NCBI RefSeq assembly: GCF_048751585.1
Contig: NZ_JAZHOB010000009.1
Span: forward strand, 1 to 64,000
Direction of reading: 5' to 3'
Length of the DNA stretch: 64,000 bases
Source of the DNA: G025836975 sp048751585
GTDB taxonomy: Bacteria > Pseudomonadota > Gammaproteobacteria > Burkholderiales > Burkholderiaceae_B
The notes under the pieces were generated by a model. It ran no database searches and was not told where the DNA came from. It saw nothing but the letters and a program-made list of their open reading frames with translations. Below, in pieces: positions 1 through 8,416 of this stretch. How positions within the stretch are numbered: position 1 is the stretch's first letter; each line of letters begins with the position of its first letter. A program made the position numbers and the translations under genes.

Positions 1-340
1 TGATCTCGTCTTGCATCTTCATACTCATGGTGATTTCCTAAATTATCACCTGAGCAGGATTTCAGTGGGTCATTACAAAGGGGCGCTCCATCAAAAGATC
101 ACACACTTGGCCCCCACGCATCTCGCCTTCCTGGGCAAAGCCGCTTACGCCGCCATTTCGGATCAACGAGACATCGCCTGGGGCTTGCAGCCCACGCGAT
201 TCGCGGGTTCTGTCGTGTGGGTCCTGCCGAATCCCAGCGGGCTCAATCGTGCGTTCAGCCTTGATGCCCTGGTTCGGGAATATCGTGAGCTGCGATTGGT
301 CGCGTTCCAAGCGAGTAGCGATCGTCCGCAGCTGCGGTAG
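1..340 (+). CDS. mug: G/U mismatch-specific uracil-DNA glycosylase, 3' part only
   Basis: The reading frame is open to the left window edge and stops at 338-340, so only the C-terminal ~110 residues are visible. The last ~75 residues match the Mug/TDG fold of base-excision repair enzymes that remove uracil opposite guanine: a LGKxAY segment, then VWVLPNPSGLNRAFS, which carries the NPSG active-site loop, then a YRELR tail. The N-terminal ~30 visible residues fit the family poorly (the usual RPT element after DLV is absent), so the gene may be divergent or damaged there. It ends 4 bp from the convergent DMT transporter gene and is unrelated to the CoA genes that follow. Confidence 0.8.
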   Translation, partial: DLVLHLHTHGDFLNYHLSRISVGHYKGALHQKITHLAPTHLAFLGKAAYAAISDQRDIAWGLQPTRFAGSVVWVLPNPSGLNRAFSLDALVREYRELRLVAFQASSDRPQLR

Positions 341-344
341 CCCT

Positions 345-1211
345 TCAATCGCGTCGCAACAGCACGGCGCTGATGGCCACCACCACGCATACGATGGCCA
401 GGCCGTCTTGCCAGCTCGGCCACTCGCCGATAAAGATGCTGCCCAGCACCCCTACGATGGGCACCGCGGTGACGCTCATGGCGCTGGTCGACGGCGGTAA
501 TGCGCGCGCCAGGGAAAACCAGATGACCTGGGCCACGCCGTAATTCAACAGCACCGACCAGAAAAGCACGGCCCAGGTGGTCGCACTGAAAGGCCAGGAC
601 GGCATCGGTTCAACGGCGCTGGCCACCAGGCCTAAGCCCAGCGACGCCACCATCAGCATCCAGATCACCAGGGTTTCGGGCGCCAGCGTCAGCTTCGCGC
701 GTTGCATCCAGACCGTGCCCAGGGCCCAACAAAAAGCGGCGGCCTGCATCCAGGCAATGCCCACCGGGCTACCCGCCAGGGCATGAAGCTCGTTCCAGAG
801 CAGCAGTGCGATCGCAATCAGTACGGCGGTGACAGCCAGCGCCAGCCGCGCGGTGAAACGTTCGCCATAAAACAGCACCGTCAGCAAGACCGTGAAAACC
901 GGCATGGTGAAGCCCAGGATGGCGGCGCGGCCGGCCGGTAGATGTGCAACACCGATAATGGACAGACCATGCCAGCCCATCATATTGGGCAAGGCCAGCA
1001 CGAGAATGCTGCGCCACTGCTTCACGCCGCGCGGCAATACGGGGATCCCCTGCGACCTGTAGTAAGCCAGCAGCACCAGGGCACCACCGGCCATGGTGAC
1101 GGCGCGAAACCATAATGGGCTCCATTCGCGCAGCCCCAGCTTCATCACGGGCCAGTTCACACCCCACATCAGCGTGAGCAAGACGAGGCCTAGCAGTTGT
1201 CGGGCATTCAA
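345..1211 (-). CDS. DMT superfamily (EamA) transporter
   Basis: This 288-residue, very hydrophobic protein has about ten predicted membrane segments in two repeated halves, the layout of EamA/RhaT drug-metabolite transporters. The first EamA half begins with LLGLVLLTLMWGVNWPVMK and the second with an AAAFCWALGTVWMQ segment, each with the small-residue-rich helices typical of the fold. It would sit in the inner membrane and export or exchange a small metabolite that cannot be named from sequence. It is convergent with the mug fragment. The 90-bp gap to the next minus-strand gene shows no clear promoter motif. Confidence 0.85.
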   Translation of the reverse strand: MNARQLLGLVLLTLMWGVNWPVMKLGLREWSPLWFRAVTMAGGALVLLAYYRSQGIPVLPRGVKQWRSILVLALPNMMGWHGLSIIGVAHLPAGRAAILGFTMPVFTVLLTVLFYGERFTARLALAVTAVLIAIALLLWNELHALAGSPVGIAWMQAAAFCWALGTVWMQRAKLTLAPETLVIWMLMVASLGLGLVASAVEPMPSWPFSATTWAVLFWSVLLNYGVAQVIWFSLARALPPSTSAMSVTAVPIVGVLGSIFIGEWPSWQDGLAIVCVVVAISAVLLRRD

Positions 1212-1301
1212 AGCGGATACCGGAATAAGAAAGGGAAATAAGAATGGGTTAGCCGAATCTTAGCACCGGTACGGGTGGCTTTTATAGATGGATGCAATGC
1301 G

Positions 1302-2825
1302 CTAGTTGGGGGTAAAAATATTCAATCCCTCCATTTTATTTACCATCCCCTTTGCACCCAGCCAATCGATCGTCTCGGAGCCTTCCAGACAATCATCATG
1401 CAATAGGGAAATAAACCTCCTGCCTGACTGAAGCTCTTCCCCAATAATGGTTGCTGATGCAACCCCCTGCTTGTTGAAATTGATCCCGTAAGTCAAGACC
1501 CTGGACGGGCCGGACGGATGCTCGGTGAAATCAGCCTTTGGTGAAGCATCAATTTCTTCTTGCAACACTCTACAGTCGTTCTTCTGCCATTTACCCTTAA
1601 CAGGCTGCGTAGAATAGATGCCAAATGAATGCTTTGAAATCCAATTCCCATTAGCCGTAACGAGGCCAAACGTTCCGGTATCGGCCCTCAGCTTTTTTAC
1701 CATCTCGCATATCGACATTACGACATAGCTGTTTCCGGCGCCTCCGTAATAAGGCAGCCCGCCTGTTACAGTCAGGCCTCTGGGGTCGTCTTCAGCGATG
1801 CCCAGCTCTTTGCAGCTAATCTCGACGGCGGACGGAAAACAGCTATATATATCGAAGTGGCGGACGTCATCAATATCGATGTCAGCCATTTTCAATGCGG
1901 ATTTCGATGCACTGCGAATTGCCGGAGACGAGAAAAGGTTGGGCTTTTCCGTTACGAACCAATGATCATTGGCATCGGCGTAGCCATGCAAAAACACCCA
2001 TTTTTCCCTGGGAATGCCTTGCTTTTCAGCGTTTTCCACCGAGGTCACAATGAACGCCCCCGCCTGATCGATAAACGCATTCGAGACCATCAGCCTGGAA
2101 TACGGGAAGCTGATCCATCTATTTTCCTCATCAATCGTCGCAAGCCGCTCGGCCGTATAAAAATGCGGGCGAACCGCATTTTCGTTGTCGGCCGCAACCT
2201 TGGAAAAGCGCGACATGATTTTTGCCATGGACCCGATATGCGAATCTATGGAGCTGCCCCTTGATCTCCTGATAGCGTTTTCGAACAGCGGATATATGGA
2301 TATGGCGGACTTCAATCCATGATCAAACTCGTGGTTGGTCCACGCCATTCGAGAATCGCCCAACAGTTCGGGGGCTCCCTGCGGGTCTTCATTCCAATTT
2401 ACATCCACAGATTCTCTTTGCGCGAACAGCTGAGTCTTTAAGACTTCTCCTCCGGTAATCAAGACAGTATCAATTTCCCGGCTTGCAATCTTTTCAGCCG
2501 CCCAATTGGCGGCATACTGCGGCATGTTCCCGCTATGCCAAGTGTAAATGTTTCGCTGCGGCGAAATATTGAGCCGGTTCGCAACACTTTGGGGCGGATT
2601 CTTTGAGCTTCCGAATTGATGAGCAAACCTGGGAGACGTATCCGCATGGGAGCGGATCACTACCAGGGTATCGATACAATTTCTGAAATCCGCGGATTGG
2701 GTATCAAGCAACGCCAACTCCGCAGCCTGCGCCAGCAAGTCATATCTTGACCGTTTTATATCCGGCAAAGGGCTCTTATCCGTAATGCAACCAATGCCCA
2801 CTACAATTGGAGTTCGGGGATCCAT
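1302..2825 (-). CDS. Thiolase-like protein of the TLP1 type with extra C-terminal domain
   Basis: The 507-residue protein has a thiolase fold (residues ~5-410; features include VLITGGEV, HFDIYSCFPSAVEI and VTGGLPYYGGAGNSY) plus a ~90-residue C-terminal extension, the architecture of thiolase-like protein type 1. Where thiolases have the nucleophilic CxxG (usually CSSG), this protein reads YTWHSGN, with no Cys. A normal thiolytic Claisen reaction is therefore unlikely, and a lyase or non-catalytic role is inferred. It is the last gene of a minus-strand operon after a Bug receptor and a CoA-transferase, with a 10-bp gap. Base composition is lower in GC than most of the window. Confidence 0.75.
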   Translation of the reverse strand: MDPRTPIVVGIGCITDKSPLPDIKRSRYDLLAQAAELALLDTQSADFRNCIDTLVVIRSHADTSPRFAHQFGSSKNPPQSVANRLNISPQRNIYTWHSGNMPQYAANWAAEKIASREIDTVLITGGEVLKTQLFAQRESVDVNWNEDPQGAPELLGDSRMAWTNHEFDHGLKSAISIYPLFENAIRRSRGSSIDSHIGSMAKIMSRFSKVAADNENAVRPHFYTAERLATIDEENRWISFPYSRLMVSNAFIDQAGAFIVTSVENAEKQGIPREKWVFLHGYADANDHWFVTEKPNLFSSPAIRSASKSALKMADIDIDDVRHFDIYSCFPSAVEISCKELGIAEDDPRGLTVTGGLPYYGGAGNSYVVMSICEMVKKLRADTGTFGLVTANGNWISKHSFGIYSTQPVKGKWQKNDCRVLQEEIDASPKADFTEHPSGPSRVLTYGINFNKQGVASATIIGEELQSGRRFISLLHDDCLEGSETIDWLGAKGMVNKMEGLNIFTPN

Positions 2826-2835
2826 GCCTTGCCCC

Positions 2836-3804
2836 TTAGTTTGGCTGGATGTTGGCCTGCTTGATCACTTGCCCCCACCGAGGTATTTCACTTTCGACAA
2901 ACTTGGCGCTTCCGACCGGGTCGAGTTCGATGACGCGCCCCCCGATGCTGCTCACCTTTTTAGTGACTTCCTCTGATTCCAAGCTTGCCGCAATCGCTTT
3001 GTGCAGCTTGCTCACCACCGCGGCATCAAGGCCTTTGGGCCCAGCAATCCCGAACCATGCCTCGGTAATAGGCAGATCGAATCCAAGCTCTGCAAGCGTC
3101 GGCACGTCTGGCAAGATGCTAAGTCGCTTCTTTGAAGTCACGGCCAGAACCGCAATTTTCCCTGACGAAATATGTTGAGCTATCGAGGAATAGCTACTGA
3201 TACCCAGTGCGGTATGGCCTCCGAGAACGTCGGTGACAGCGGGAGCCTCTCCTTTATAAGGGATATGGGAAATTTGTATGCCTGCCTCCTTCGAGAAGCT
3301 TTCGGCCATCAAATGGACTGCCGTCCCGAAACCACCGTTTGCCATGCTAAGCCGTTCATTCGGCTGCTTTGCCCGATCAATCAGCTGTTTAATGGATTTG
3401 ATTCCGGAATTTTCGCTCGCAATAATCATGTAGGGAACGGCGAACAAAATAGATAGATGAGTAAAGTCCTTTTCCGGATCGTATCCAATGTCTTTATAGA
3501 GAAACTTGTTTGCAGCCATATTGCCATTGGTGGTGATACCCAGCGTATACCCGTCAGGCGCCGAACCGCTTAACAGCTTTGCGCCATGACTGCCTCCCAC
3601 ACCAGGCTTGTTTTCTACGATGACCGGTTGCTTCAGGTTCTCTGACATTTCTTTCGCTACAACCCTGCTGACCACATCGGTAATTCCGCCTGCGGCAAAA
3701 GGAACGATTACTTTTATCGCCCTATCCGGATATTCAGCGGAAAATGCCAGTGTGTGAGCAAAAACCAATACAGCGGATAAAGCAAGTTTTAAATTCAGCG
3801 CCAT
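2836..3804 (-). CDS. Bug-family tripartite tricarboxylate transporter substrate-binding protein
   Basis: This is a periplasmic receptor of 322 residues. Start 3804 is chosen because GGAG lies 6 nt upstream; an ATG 12 bp earlier has no good site. A signal peptide (MALNLKLALSAVLVFAHTLAFSA) precedes the family opening YPDRAIKVIVPFAAGGITDVVSR. Further Bug landmarks are ENKPGVGGSHGAK, PDGYTLGI, the HIPYKGEAPAVTDVLGGH loop and the C-terminal IPRWGQVIKQANI. It should bind a carboxylated solute outside the cytoplasmic membrane. It sits between CoA-transferase 3826-5037 and the TLP1-like gene, suggesting that the ligand is the substrate of these enzymes. Confidence 0.93.
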   Translation of the reverse strand: MALNLKLALSAVLVFAHTLAFSAEYPDRAIKVIVPFAAGGITDVVSRVVAKEMSENLKQPVIVENKPGVGGSHGAKLLSGSAPDGYTLGITTNGNMAANKFLYKDIGYDPEKDFTHLSILFAVPYMIIASENSGIKSIKQLIDRAKQPNERLSMANGGFGTAVHLMAESFSKEAGIQISHIPYKGEAPAVTDVLGGHTALGISSYSSIAQHISSGKIAVLAVTSKKRLSILPDVPTLAELGFDLPITEAWFGIAGPKGLDAAVVSKLHKAIAASLESEEVTKKVSSIGGRVIELDPVGSAKFVESEIPRWGQVIKQANIQPN

Positions 3805-3825
3805 CTTCGTCTCCATTTTGTTTCT

Positions 3826-5037
3826 TTAAAAAACAACTTTTTTGTCTCTCAGGCGCTCGATGTCATCTGCGCCCATACCGAGTACTTCCATTAAAATTTC
3901 ACCGCTATGCTCCCCTAGCCTGGGCGGAGGCGTGTGCTCTTTTCTTAATGAATTCTGCATTTCAAATGGTGTCTCAAGAATGGGAAACCTATCCCCTTCT
4001 TTGTTATGTATGTATTTGACGATGTTCTGGCTTTCCATTTCCTCTGAGCTAAACGCCTCTTCTACGGTGTTGTAGACCCCGAGTGGTATTCCATACTTGA
4101 TCGCCAGCTTCTTGAGATCCTCCTTCGTCATTTTCTTCAAGGTTTGCTTTATCAGCAGATCCAGCTTGTTTGCATTCGCAACTCGCGCTTCGTACGTTTT
4201 GAATTCGTCCCGTTCCGCGATCGATTCATCTAAAAGCACCTTGTCGCAAAAACTTCTAAACGACTTTTCTGTTGTGCATGTCAGGTATATTCGGCCATCC
4301 GCACACTCATACAGCCCGGCGGGGCTGGCGTTTTTTGATGAGTTCCCCGCCCGCTCTTCATTTTTATTTGTTATCAGGTAATTGGTCCCGATATTTCCTA
4401 TAACGGTTACCGCACCCGCCCATAAGCTCGTTTCAACATATTGCCCCCGGCCGGTTCTTTCTCTGGCCAGAAGGGCCGCCAGTATGGCGCTCGTAGCGTT
4501 GATGGCGGTGGTTATATCCACGACAGTGGGGCCGACTCTCACAGGTTCATATTCCTTGAACCCATTTAGCGATATCAACCCGCTTTCTGCTTGCATAACA
4601 GTATCGAATCCTATGCGCTCTGAAACACTGCTATTTCTATAAAAAGCGGATATGGCGCAATAGATTATTCGTGGATTTATTTTGGAGACTTCCTCGTAAG
4701 AAAATCCCAGTTTCGCCATGACTTTGCTGGAAAAATTTTCGACTATGACGTCGGCATCTTTTATCAAACCCGTCAGGATTTCCTTCCCTTCGGGCGTTTT
4801 TAGATCCATGCATAAGCTCTTTTTATTCCTGTTCGCCCATATGTACATGGCACCGAAACCATTTTCATTAGGAATGGTGAGCTTTCTGGAATTGTCTCCA
4901 CCGTCTGGGGTTTCAATTTTTATTACTTCAGCGCCAAGATCGGCAAGAGTCTGCGTCGCATACGGACCTGCGATTAATCTGGACAGATCCAGAACTCTAA
5001 GCCCTTCCAGAGCCGTATCTTTTGTTGGGTTTGGCAA
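3826..5037 (-). CDS. CaiB/BaiF family III CoA-transferase
   Basis: This 403-residue enzyme would move CoA from a donor thioester to a carboxylic acid. The family opening LRVLDLSRLIAGPYATQTLADLGAEVIK is near residue 13, and the catalytic Asp lies in VVDITTA at residue ~174. RERTGRGQYVETSL follows, and PPPRLGEHSGEIL is near the C-terminus. The start codon is TTG with AGGAG 7 nt upstream. It is first in a three-gene minus operon behind the sigma-54 promoter at 5117-5132. A hand count of 4081-4140 gives 26 G+C of 60, clearly below later genes (39 of 60 at 53041-53100), which suggests recent acquisition. Confidence 0.93.
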   Translation of the reverse strand: MPNPTKDTALEGLRVLDLSRLIAGPYATQTLADLGAEVIKIETPDGGDNSRKLTIPNENGFGAMYIWANRNKKSLCMDLKTPEGKEILTGLIKDADVIVENFSSKVMAKLGFSYEEVSKINPRIIYCAISAFYRNSSVSERIGFDTVMQAESGLISLNGFKEYEPVRVGPTVVDITTAINATSAILAALLARERTGRGQYVETSLWAGAVTVIGNIGTNYLITNKNEERAGNSSKNASPAGLYECADGRIYLTCTTEKSFRSFCDKVLLDESIAERDEFKTYEARVANANKLDLLIKQTLKKMTKEDLKKLAIKYGIPLGVYNTVEEAFSSEEMESQNIVKYIHNKEGDRFPILETPFEMQNSLRKEHTPPPRLGEHSGEILMEVLGMGADDIERLRDKKVVF

Positions 5038-5116
5038 TCTCGCGCTCCTTTAAAACGTAGGCTATTCAGCCCATATCCGCTGCCATGCTGCGGCTAAACA
5101 ATGTATTTAGTTTTAC

Positions 5117-5132
5117 GCAAAGATCATGCCAA
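5117..5132 (-). promoter_or_regulatory. Sigma-54 promoter for operon 5037-1302
   Basis: Minus-strand TTGGCATGATCTTTGC has GG and GC separated by exactly 10 bp, matching the -24/-12 consensus TGGCAC-N5-TTGC. The -12 GC is about 80 bp upstream of the CoA-transferase start codon. It is one of nine such sites in the window. Confidence 0.8.
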
Positions 5133-5222
5133 CTTATCAAGCATGGGCTTGAGGTGCAGGCTATTGGGCGTGACTGCCGCCTGCAGACAACGACTCGCCG
5201 GTCTTGTCTCCCACAAGCAAAA

Positions 5223-5243
5223 GGCCGTCCCAATCGGACGGCC
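5223..5243 (-). terminator. Hairpin with short T-run, probable terminator of the IclR gene
   Basis: GGCCGTCC / GGACGGCC form a perfect 8-bp stem with a 5-nt loop. On the minus strand TTTTGCTTGT follows. It is about 260 bp beyond the stop of the minus-strand iclR-type gene. The rest of 5133-5500 holds no convincing gene. Confidence 0.5.
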
Positions 5244-5500
5244 CTATGCATTTATTGACGACAGCGTGTTCAAGGCAACGACACACTGTTTTCTTTGACT
5301 TTCTTGGCCGTGCGTCGTCCGGCAGCCCCGGATTTAGGCCAAGTGACGTCTTTTCTTAAGGGCATTTCACAGCACACAAAGCCGCATGCCGCTCGATCAA
5401 TTGATGCTGACCACCGTCACATACAAGCACGCAACTTCCAAGCCCATCACCCTCGCCTGCTCCCTGGGTGACAATGGAGTAGGGCGTGCAGCGCGGCGGA

Positions 5501-6277
5501 TCATTCTTCAGAATAGAAGCTCTGAGGATATGGCACGCCGCCTAACACAGTACTGGCCTGCATTGCCCAGCGTACAACCTGCTGCCCCAAAAATGGAAAA
5601 TCCTGCGACTTTAGCTCGTTTTCGTCACCAGTCACTGCGATGGATCCGCACACCAGCCCATCGCCCCCCCAAACCGGAGCAGCAACCGAGTTCACTCCCT
5701 TGCGGAAGCCGCTTTCAGAAGTGGCGTATCTCCGTTCCCGAATGATCGAAATGGATTGCGCTAGGCTTTGCAGATCGATGCCCGAAAATTCGAACCTTCC
5801 ACGCTTCGCAGGCTTGCGCAGCGTTTCGCACTGTTCCCGTGAGAAAAACGAAACGATCGCGAGTCCGGCAGCAGTCAATCCGATGGGAATGCTGGATCCT
5901 AGCACCGAAGAATACGTCAAACCACGCGGCCCTTCGACCTTGTCGAAGTAAGTAGCGAATGGTGCATTATTACGTAGGAAATATGCCGTGAAGCCGCTGG
6001 ACTGCGCAGCTTCACGAAGGATGGGGTGCACGCTTCTGTAATAGACGTCTTCCCACAGAACTTGTGAGCCGATTTCCCAGGCCATCAGGGTCGCACGGTA
6101 CTTGCGAGACCCTGCATCTTGGCGGACATAGCCGGATTCCACTAGCGTTTTTAACAGCCGCTGTACGCCACTGAGGTTGAGTTCAGTCGCCTTGGCCAAC
6201 TCTGTGATGCCTACGGCCTCGCGCGTGCAGCAGAGAAACTCAAGCAGTTTCAGGCCCTTGGCCAATGTTGCGCTCAT
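5501..6277 (-). CDS. IclR-family transcriptional regulator
   Basis: The 258-residue protein starts at 6277, where GGAG lies 6 nt upstream; the longer frame to 6325 adds a non-homologous tail. The N-terminal winged helix-turn-helix (LAKGLKLLEFLCCTREAVGITELAKATELNLSGVQRLLKTLVESGYV, residues ~5-50) is followed by the GAF-like IclR effector domain. Recognisable parts of that domain are GLAIVSFFSREQCETL and, near 200, SVAAPVWGGDGLVCGSIAVTG. It is divergent from the eight-gene acyl-CoA operon 6398-14692, which it most likely controls through the 120-bp shared region. IclR proteins of such clusters usually sense an aromatic or aliphatic acid; the ligand here is unknown. Confidence 0.92.
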   Translation of the reverse strand: MSATLAKGLKLLEFLCCTREAVGITELAKATELNLSGVQRLLKTLVESGYVRQDAGSRKYRATLMAWEIGSQVLWEDVYYRSVHPILREAAQSSGFTAYFLRNNAPFATYFDKVEGPRGLTYSSVLGSSIPIGLTAAGLAIVSFFSREQCETLRKPAKRGRFEFSGIDLQSLAQSISIIRERRYATSESGFRKGVNSVAAPVWGGDGLVCGSIAVTGDENELKSQDFPFLGQQVVRWAMQASTVLGGVPYPQSFYSEE

Positions 6278-6397
6278 CAATACTCCGATCAAAAGTGCCC
6301 ATGCCGAAAGGGATGTAGCGTTCATTATTCATTTTACACTCCATCATAATCGGTATATGATCTCATTTAATAATATTAATTATCGATATTCAATAAT
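6278..6397. promoter_or_regulatory. Divergent AT-rich control region between iclR-type gene and acyl-CoA operon
   Basis: The 120-bp gap carries a strongly AT-rich block (about 6345-6397) with repeated ATATT/AATAT elements around TTATCGATATT, set immediately before the ATG at 6398. No Shine-Dalgarno and no sigma-54 motif is present. It probably contains the promoters and the IclR operator; exact sites were not resolved. Confidence 0.5.
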
Positions 6398-7579
6398 ATG
6401 ACTGGCTTTTATGATGAAGATTTGAGCGGTGCATGGGAAATGCCGGAGCACTTCCGAATGCTGCGAGACACCGTCCGGCGTTTCATGGATGACGAGGTGC
6501 GTCCTGTAGAAGAGCGCCAAGCCCACGACTGCTATGCCCTGCCGCACAACGACCTAGAGGCGTTACGAACCAAGGCGCAGGCGGCGGGGCTATGGTGCTT
6601 CGCCTCGCCCGAGCAGTACGGAGGAGGCGGCCTGGGTCTGCTTGGCCAGGTCGTCGTAGCGGAAGAGGCAGCCAAATGCCGAATGGGTGCCTACGTGCCC
6701 GCCTGTGGAGCTTTTGGCATCGACCCTCCGTCGGTAATCTGGTTGGGAAATGAAAAGCAGCGCCAAAAGTATGGAGTGGGCGGCATTCAAGGCGGAAAAA
6801 AGAACTTTGTCGCAATCTCAGAATCTGGCGGAGGATCGGACCCTGCACGAACAATACGCACCCGCGCCGTCAAGTCTGGCGACAAGTATGTGATCAATGG
6901 CACCAAGATGTGGATCACAGGAGCGGAAAACGCCGACTGGGGCATTGTTTTCGCGCTCACCGGAGCAAAGGGCGCGAACGGCGGGATCAGTGCGTTCATC
7001 GTAGACCGTGACACTCCGGGAATTACCTGCCGTGAAATCGGCGTAATCCGCTCCTATTCACCCTACGAAGTCTTCTTTGACAATGTCGAAGTTCCCAAGG
7101 AAAACCTCCTCGGCGATGAAGGCAAAGGATTCGATATCTGTCAAAAATGGCTGGTCCATGCAAGAGTCCCCTACGCTGCGGGAGTGATCGGCATAGCGCA
7201 AGCAGCGCTCGGAATCGCGACGGACTGGGCGCGTAACCGTAACGTGCACAAATCCCTGCTCGCCGATAAACAGGCGGTGCAATGGATGATCGCCGACAGT
7301 GAAATGGAACTGCGCGCCGCCAGGCTTTTGACCTGGCAAGCGGCATGGAACGGCGATCTCGGGCGTGACATCAAGACCGACGCTTCCATTGCCAAGGTCG
7401 TGGCGACCGAGACAGCGGGTCGAGTCATAGACCGGTGCGTTCAGATTCTAGGCGGGATGGGGCTTGCCCGCGAATTGCCGCTCGAGCGTTGGTATCGCGA
7501 GCTTCGAATCAAGAGAATCGGCGAGGGGCCATCCGAGGTGCACCGCATGGTTCTAGCACGCGAAATCTTGAAAGGCTAA
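6398..7579 (+). CDS. Acyl-CoA dehydrogenase
   Basis: This FAD enzyme introduces an alpha,beta double bond in an acyl-CoA. The 393-residue protein has the three-domain ACAD fold: helical N-domain (FRMLRDTVRRFMDDEVRP), middle beta-domain (AISESGGGSDPARTIRT, INGTKMWITGAENADW) and C-terminal helical domain (QILGGMGLARELPLERWYRELR). The catalytic Glu is probably that of RIGEGPSEVHR near residue 375. No ribosome-binding site precedes the ATG at 6398, so translation may be leaderless or begin at the Met at 6440. It is the first gene of the IclR-linked operon and overlaps no neighbour. Confidence 0.92.
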   Translation: MTGFYDEDLSGAWEMPEHFRMLRDTVRRFMDDEVRPVEERQAHDCYALPHNDLEALRTKAQAAGLWCFASPEQYGGGGLGLLGQVVVAEEAAKCRMGAYVPACGAFGIDPPSVIWLGNEKQRQKYGVGGIQGGKKNFVAISESGGGSDPARTIRTRAVKSGDKYVINGTKMWITGAENADWGIVFALTGAKGANGGISAFIVDRDTPGITCREIGVIRSYSPYEVFFDNVEVPKENLLGDEGKGFDICQKWLVHARVPYAAGVIGIAQAALGIATDWARNRNVHKSLLADKQAVQWMIADSEMELRAARLLTWQAAWNGDLGRDIKTDASIAKVVATETAGRVIDRCVQILGGMGLARELPLERWYRELRIKRIGEGPSEVHRMVLAREILKG

Positions 7580-7585
7580 ACACCT

Positions 7586-8359
7586 ATGTCCATTGATTTC
7601 CACCTCCAGGATGGCGTGGCGCTGATCACGATAAACCGGCCGGAGCGGGCAAATGCCCTCGACGCCGAGCATTATGCCGCTTTGTCGTCGGCATGGTCGC
7701 GAGTACGCGATGATGACGAGGTCCGTGCAGCCATAGTCACCGGCGCCGGCGATCGCGTATTTAGCGCAGGGGCCGATCTGAAATCCTGGATCGGCCGCGA
7801 ACGCAAGCTGTCAGACCATTGGTTGACTCAGAAAGACCCACTTTTGAATCGGGGGCTCGAAATCTGGAAACCAGTCATATCGGCGATCAACGGCGCATGC
7901 ATAGGCGGCGGAATGACCTTGATGCTCGCCACCGACCTTCGAATCGCCGTAAAGGGCACCCGTTTCGGCTTATCGGAAACCAAGCGCGGCATCATCGCGG
8001 CGAATGGTGGAACGCAACGGATCATGCGGCAGCTTCCCTATGCCATCGCGATGGAGATGCTGCTGCTCGCCGACGACATCAGTGCCGATGATGCGCTTCG
8101 ATGGGGGTTGATCAACCGTGTCGTAGAACGAGAGCAACTGATTCCAACAGCAATGGATTTTGCCGCCCGCCTCAGCCGGAATGCGCCGCTCGCCGTGCGC
8201 GCAGCCAAGGAATTGGCGTTGAGGTCTTTTGATCTTCCATTGGCAGAAGGACTGCGGATGGAACAGTACGTCAATTTAGTCCTGCAGCAAACAGACGATG
8301 TCCGAGAAGCTAAAGAGGCATTTGCGGAGCAGCGCCAGCCGAATTTCAAGGAACGCTAG
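7586..8359 (+). CDS. Enoyl-CoA hydratase/isomerase (crotonase family)
   Basis: This 257-residue crotonase-fold protein would add water to the enoyl-CoA made by the preceding dehydrogenase, 6 bp away. The oxyanion-hole segment is FSAGADLKSW (residues ~55-65) together with INGACIGGGMTLMLATDLRIA. The first catalytic Glu lies in GLSETKRGI, and a second acidic residue is in AMEMLLLAD. C-terminal residues NFKER are typical of the family. Its position between dehydrogenase and thiolase-like gene supports a hydratase role, although isomerase activity is possible. Confidence 0.9.
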   Translation: MSIDFHLQDGVALITINRPERANALDAEHYAALSSAWSRVRDDDEVRAAIVTGAGDRVFSAGADLKSWIGRERKLSDHWLTQKDPLLNRGLEIWKPVISAINGACIGGGMTLMLATDLRIAVKGTRFGLSETKRGIIAANGGTQRIMRQLPYAIAMEMLLLADDISADDALRWGLINRVVEREQLIPTAMDFAARLSRNAPLAVRAAKELALRSFDLPLAEGLRMEQYVNLVLQQTDDVREAKEAFAEQRQPNFKER

Positions 8360-8416
8360 GTGTTCTTGCTGCCCATGACATCGTCTGCAAAATATTGAAA
8401 ATTAAAGGATTTACTC

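Noticed and set aside
5270..5365. 31-codon minus-strand ORF beginning MPLRKDVTWPKSG
   Set aside because: No ribosome site, no recognised family, and too short to support as a gene.
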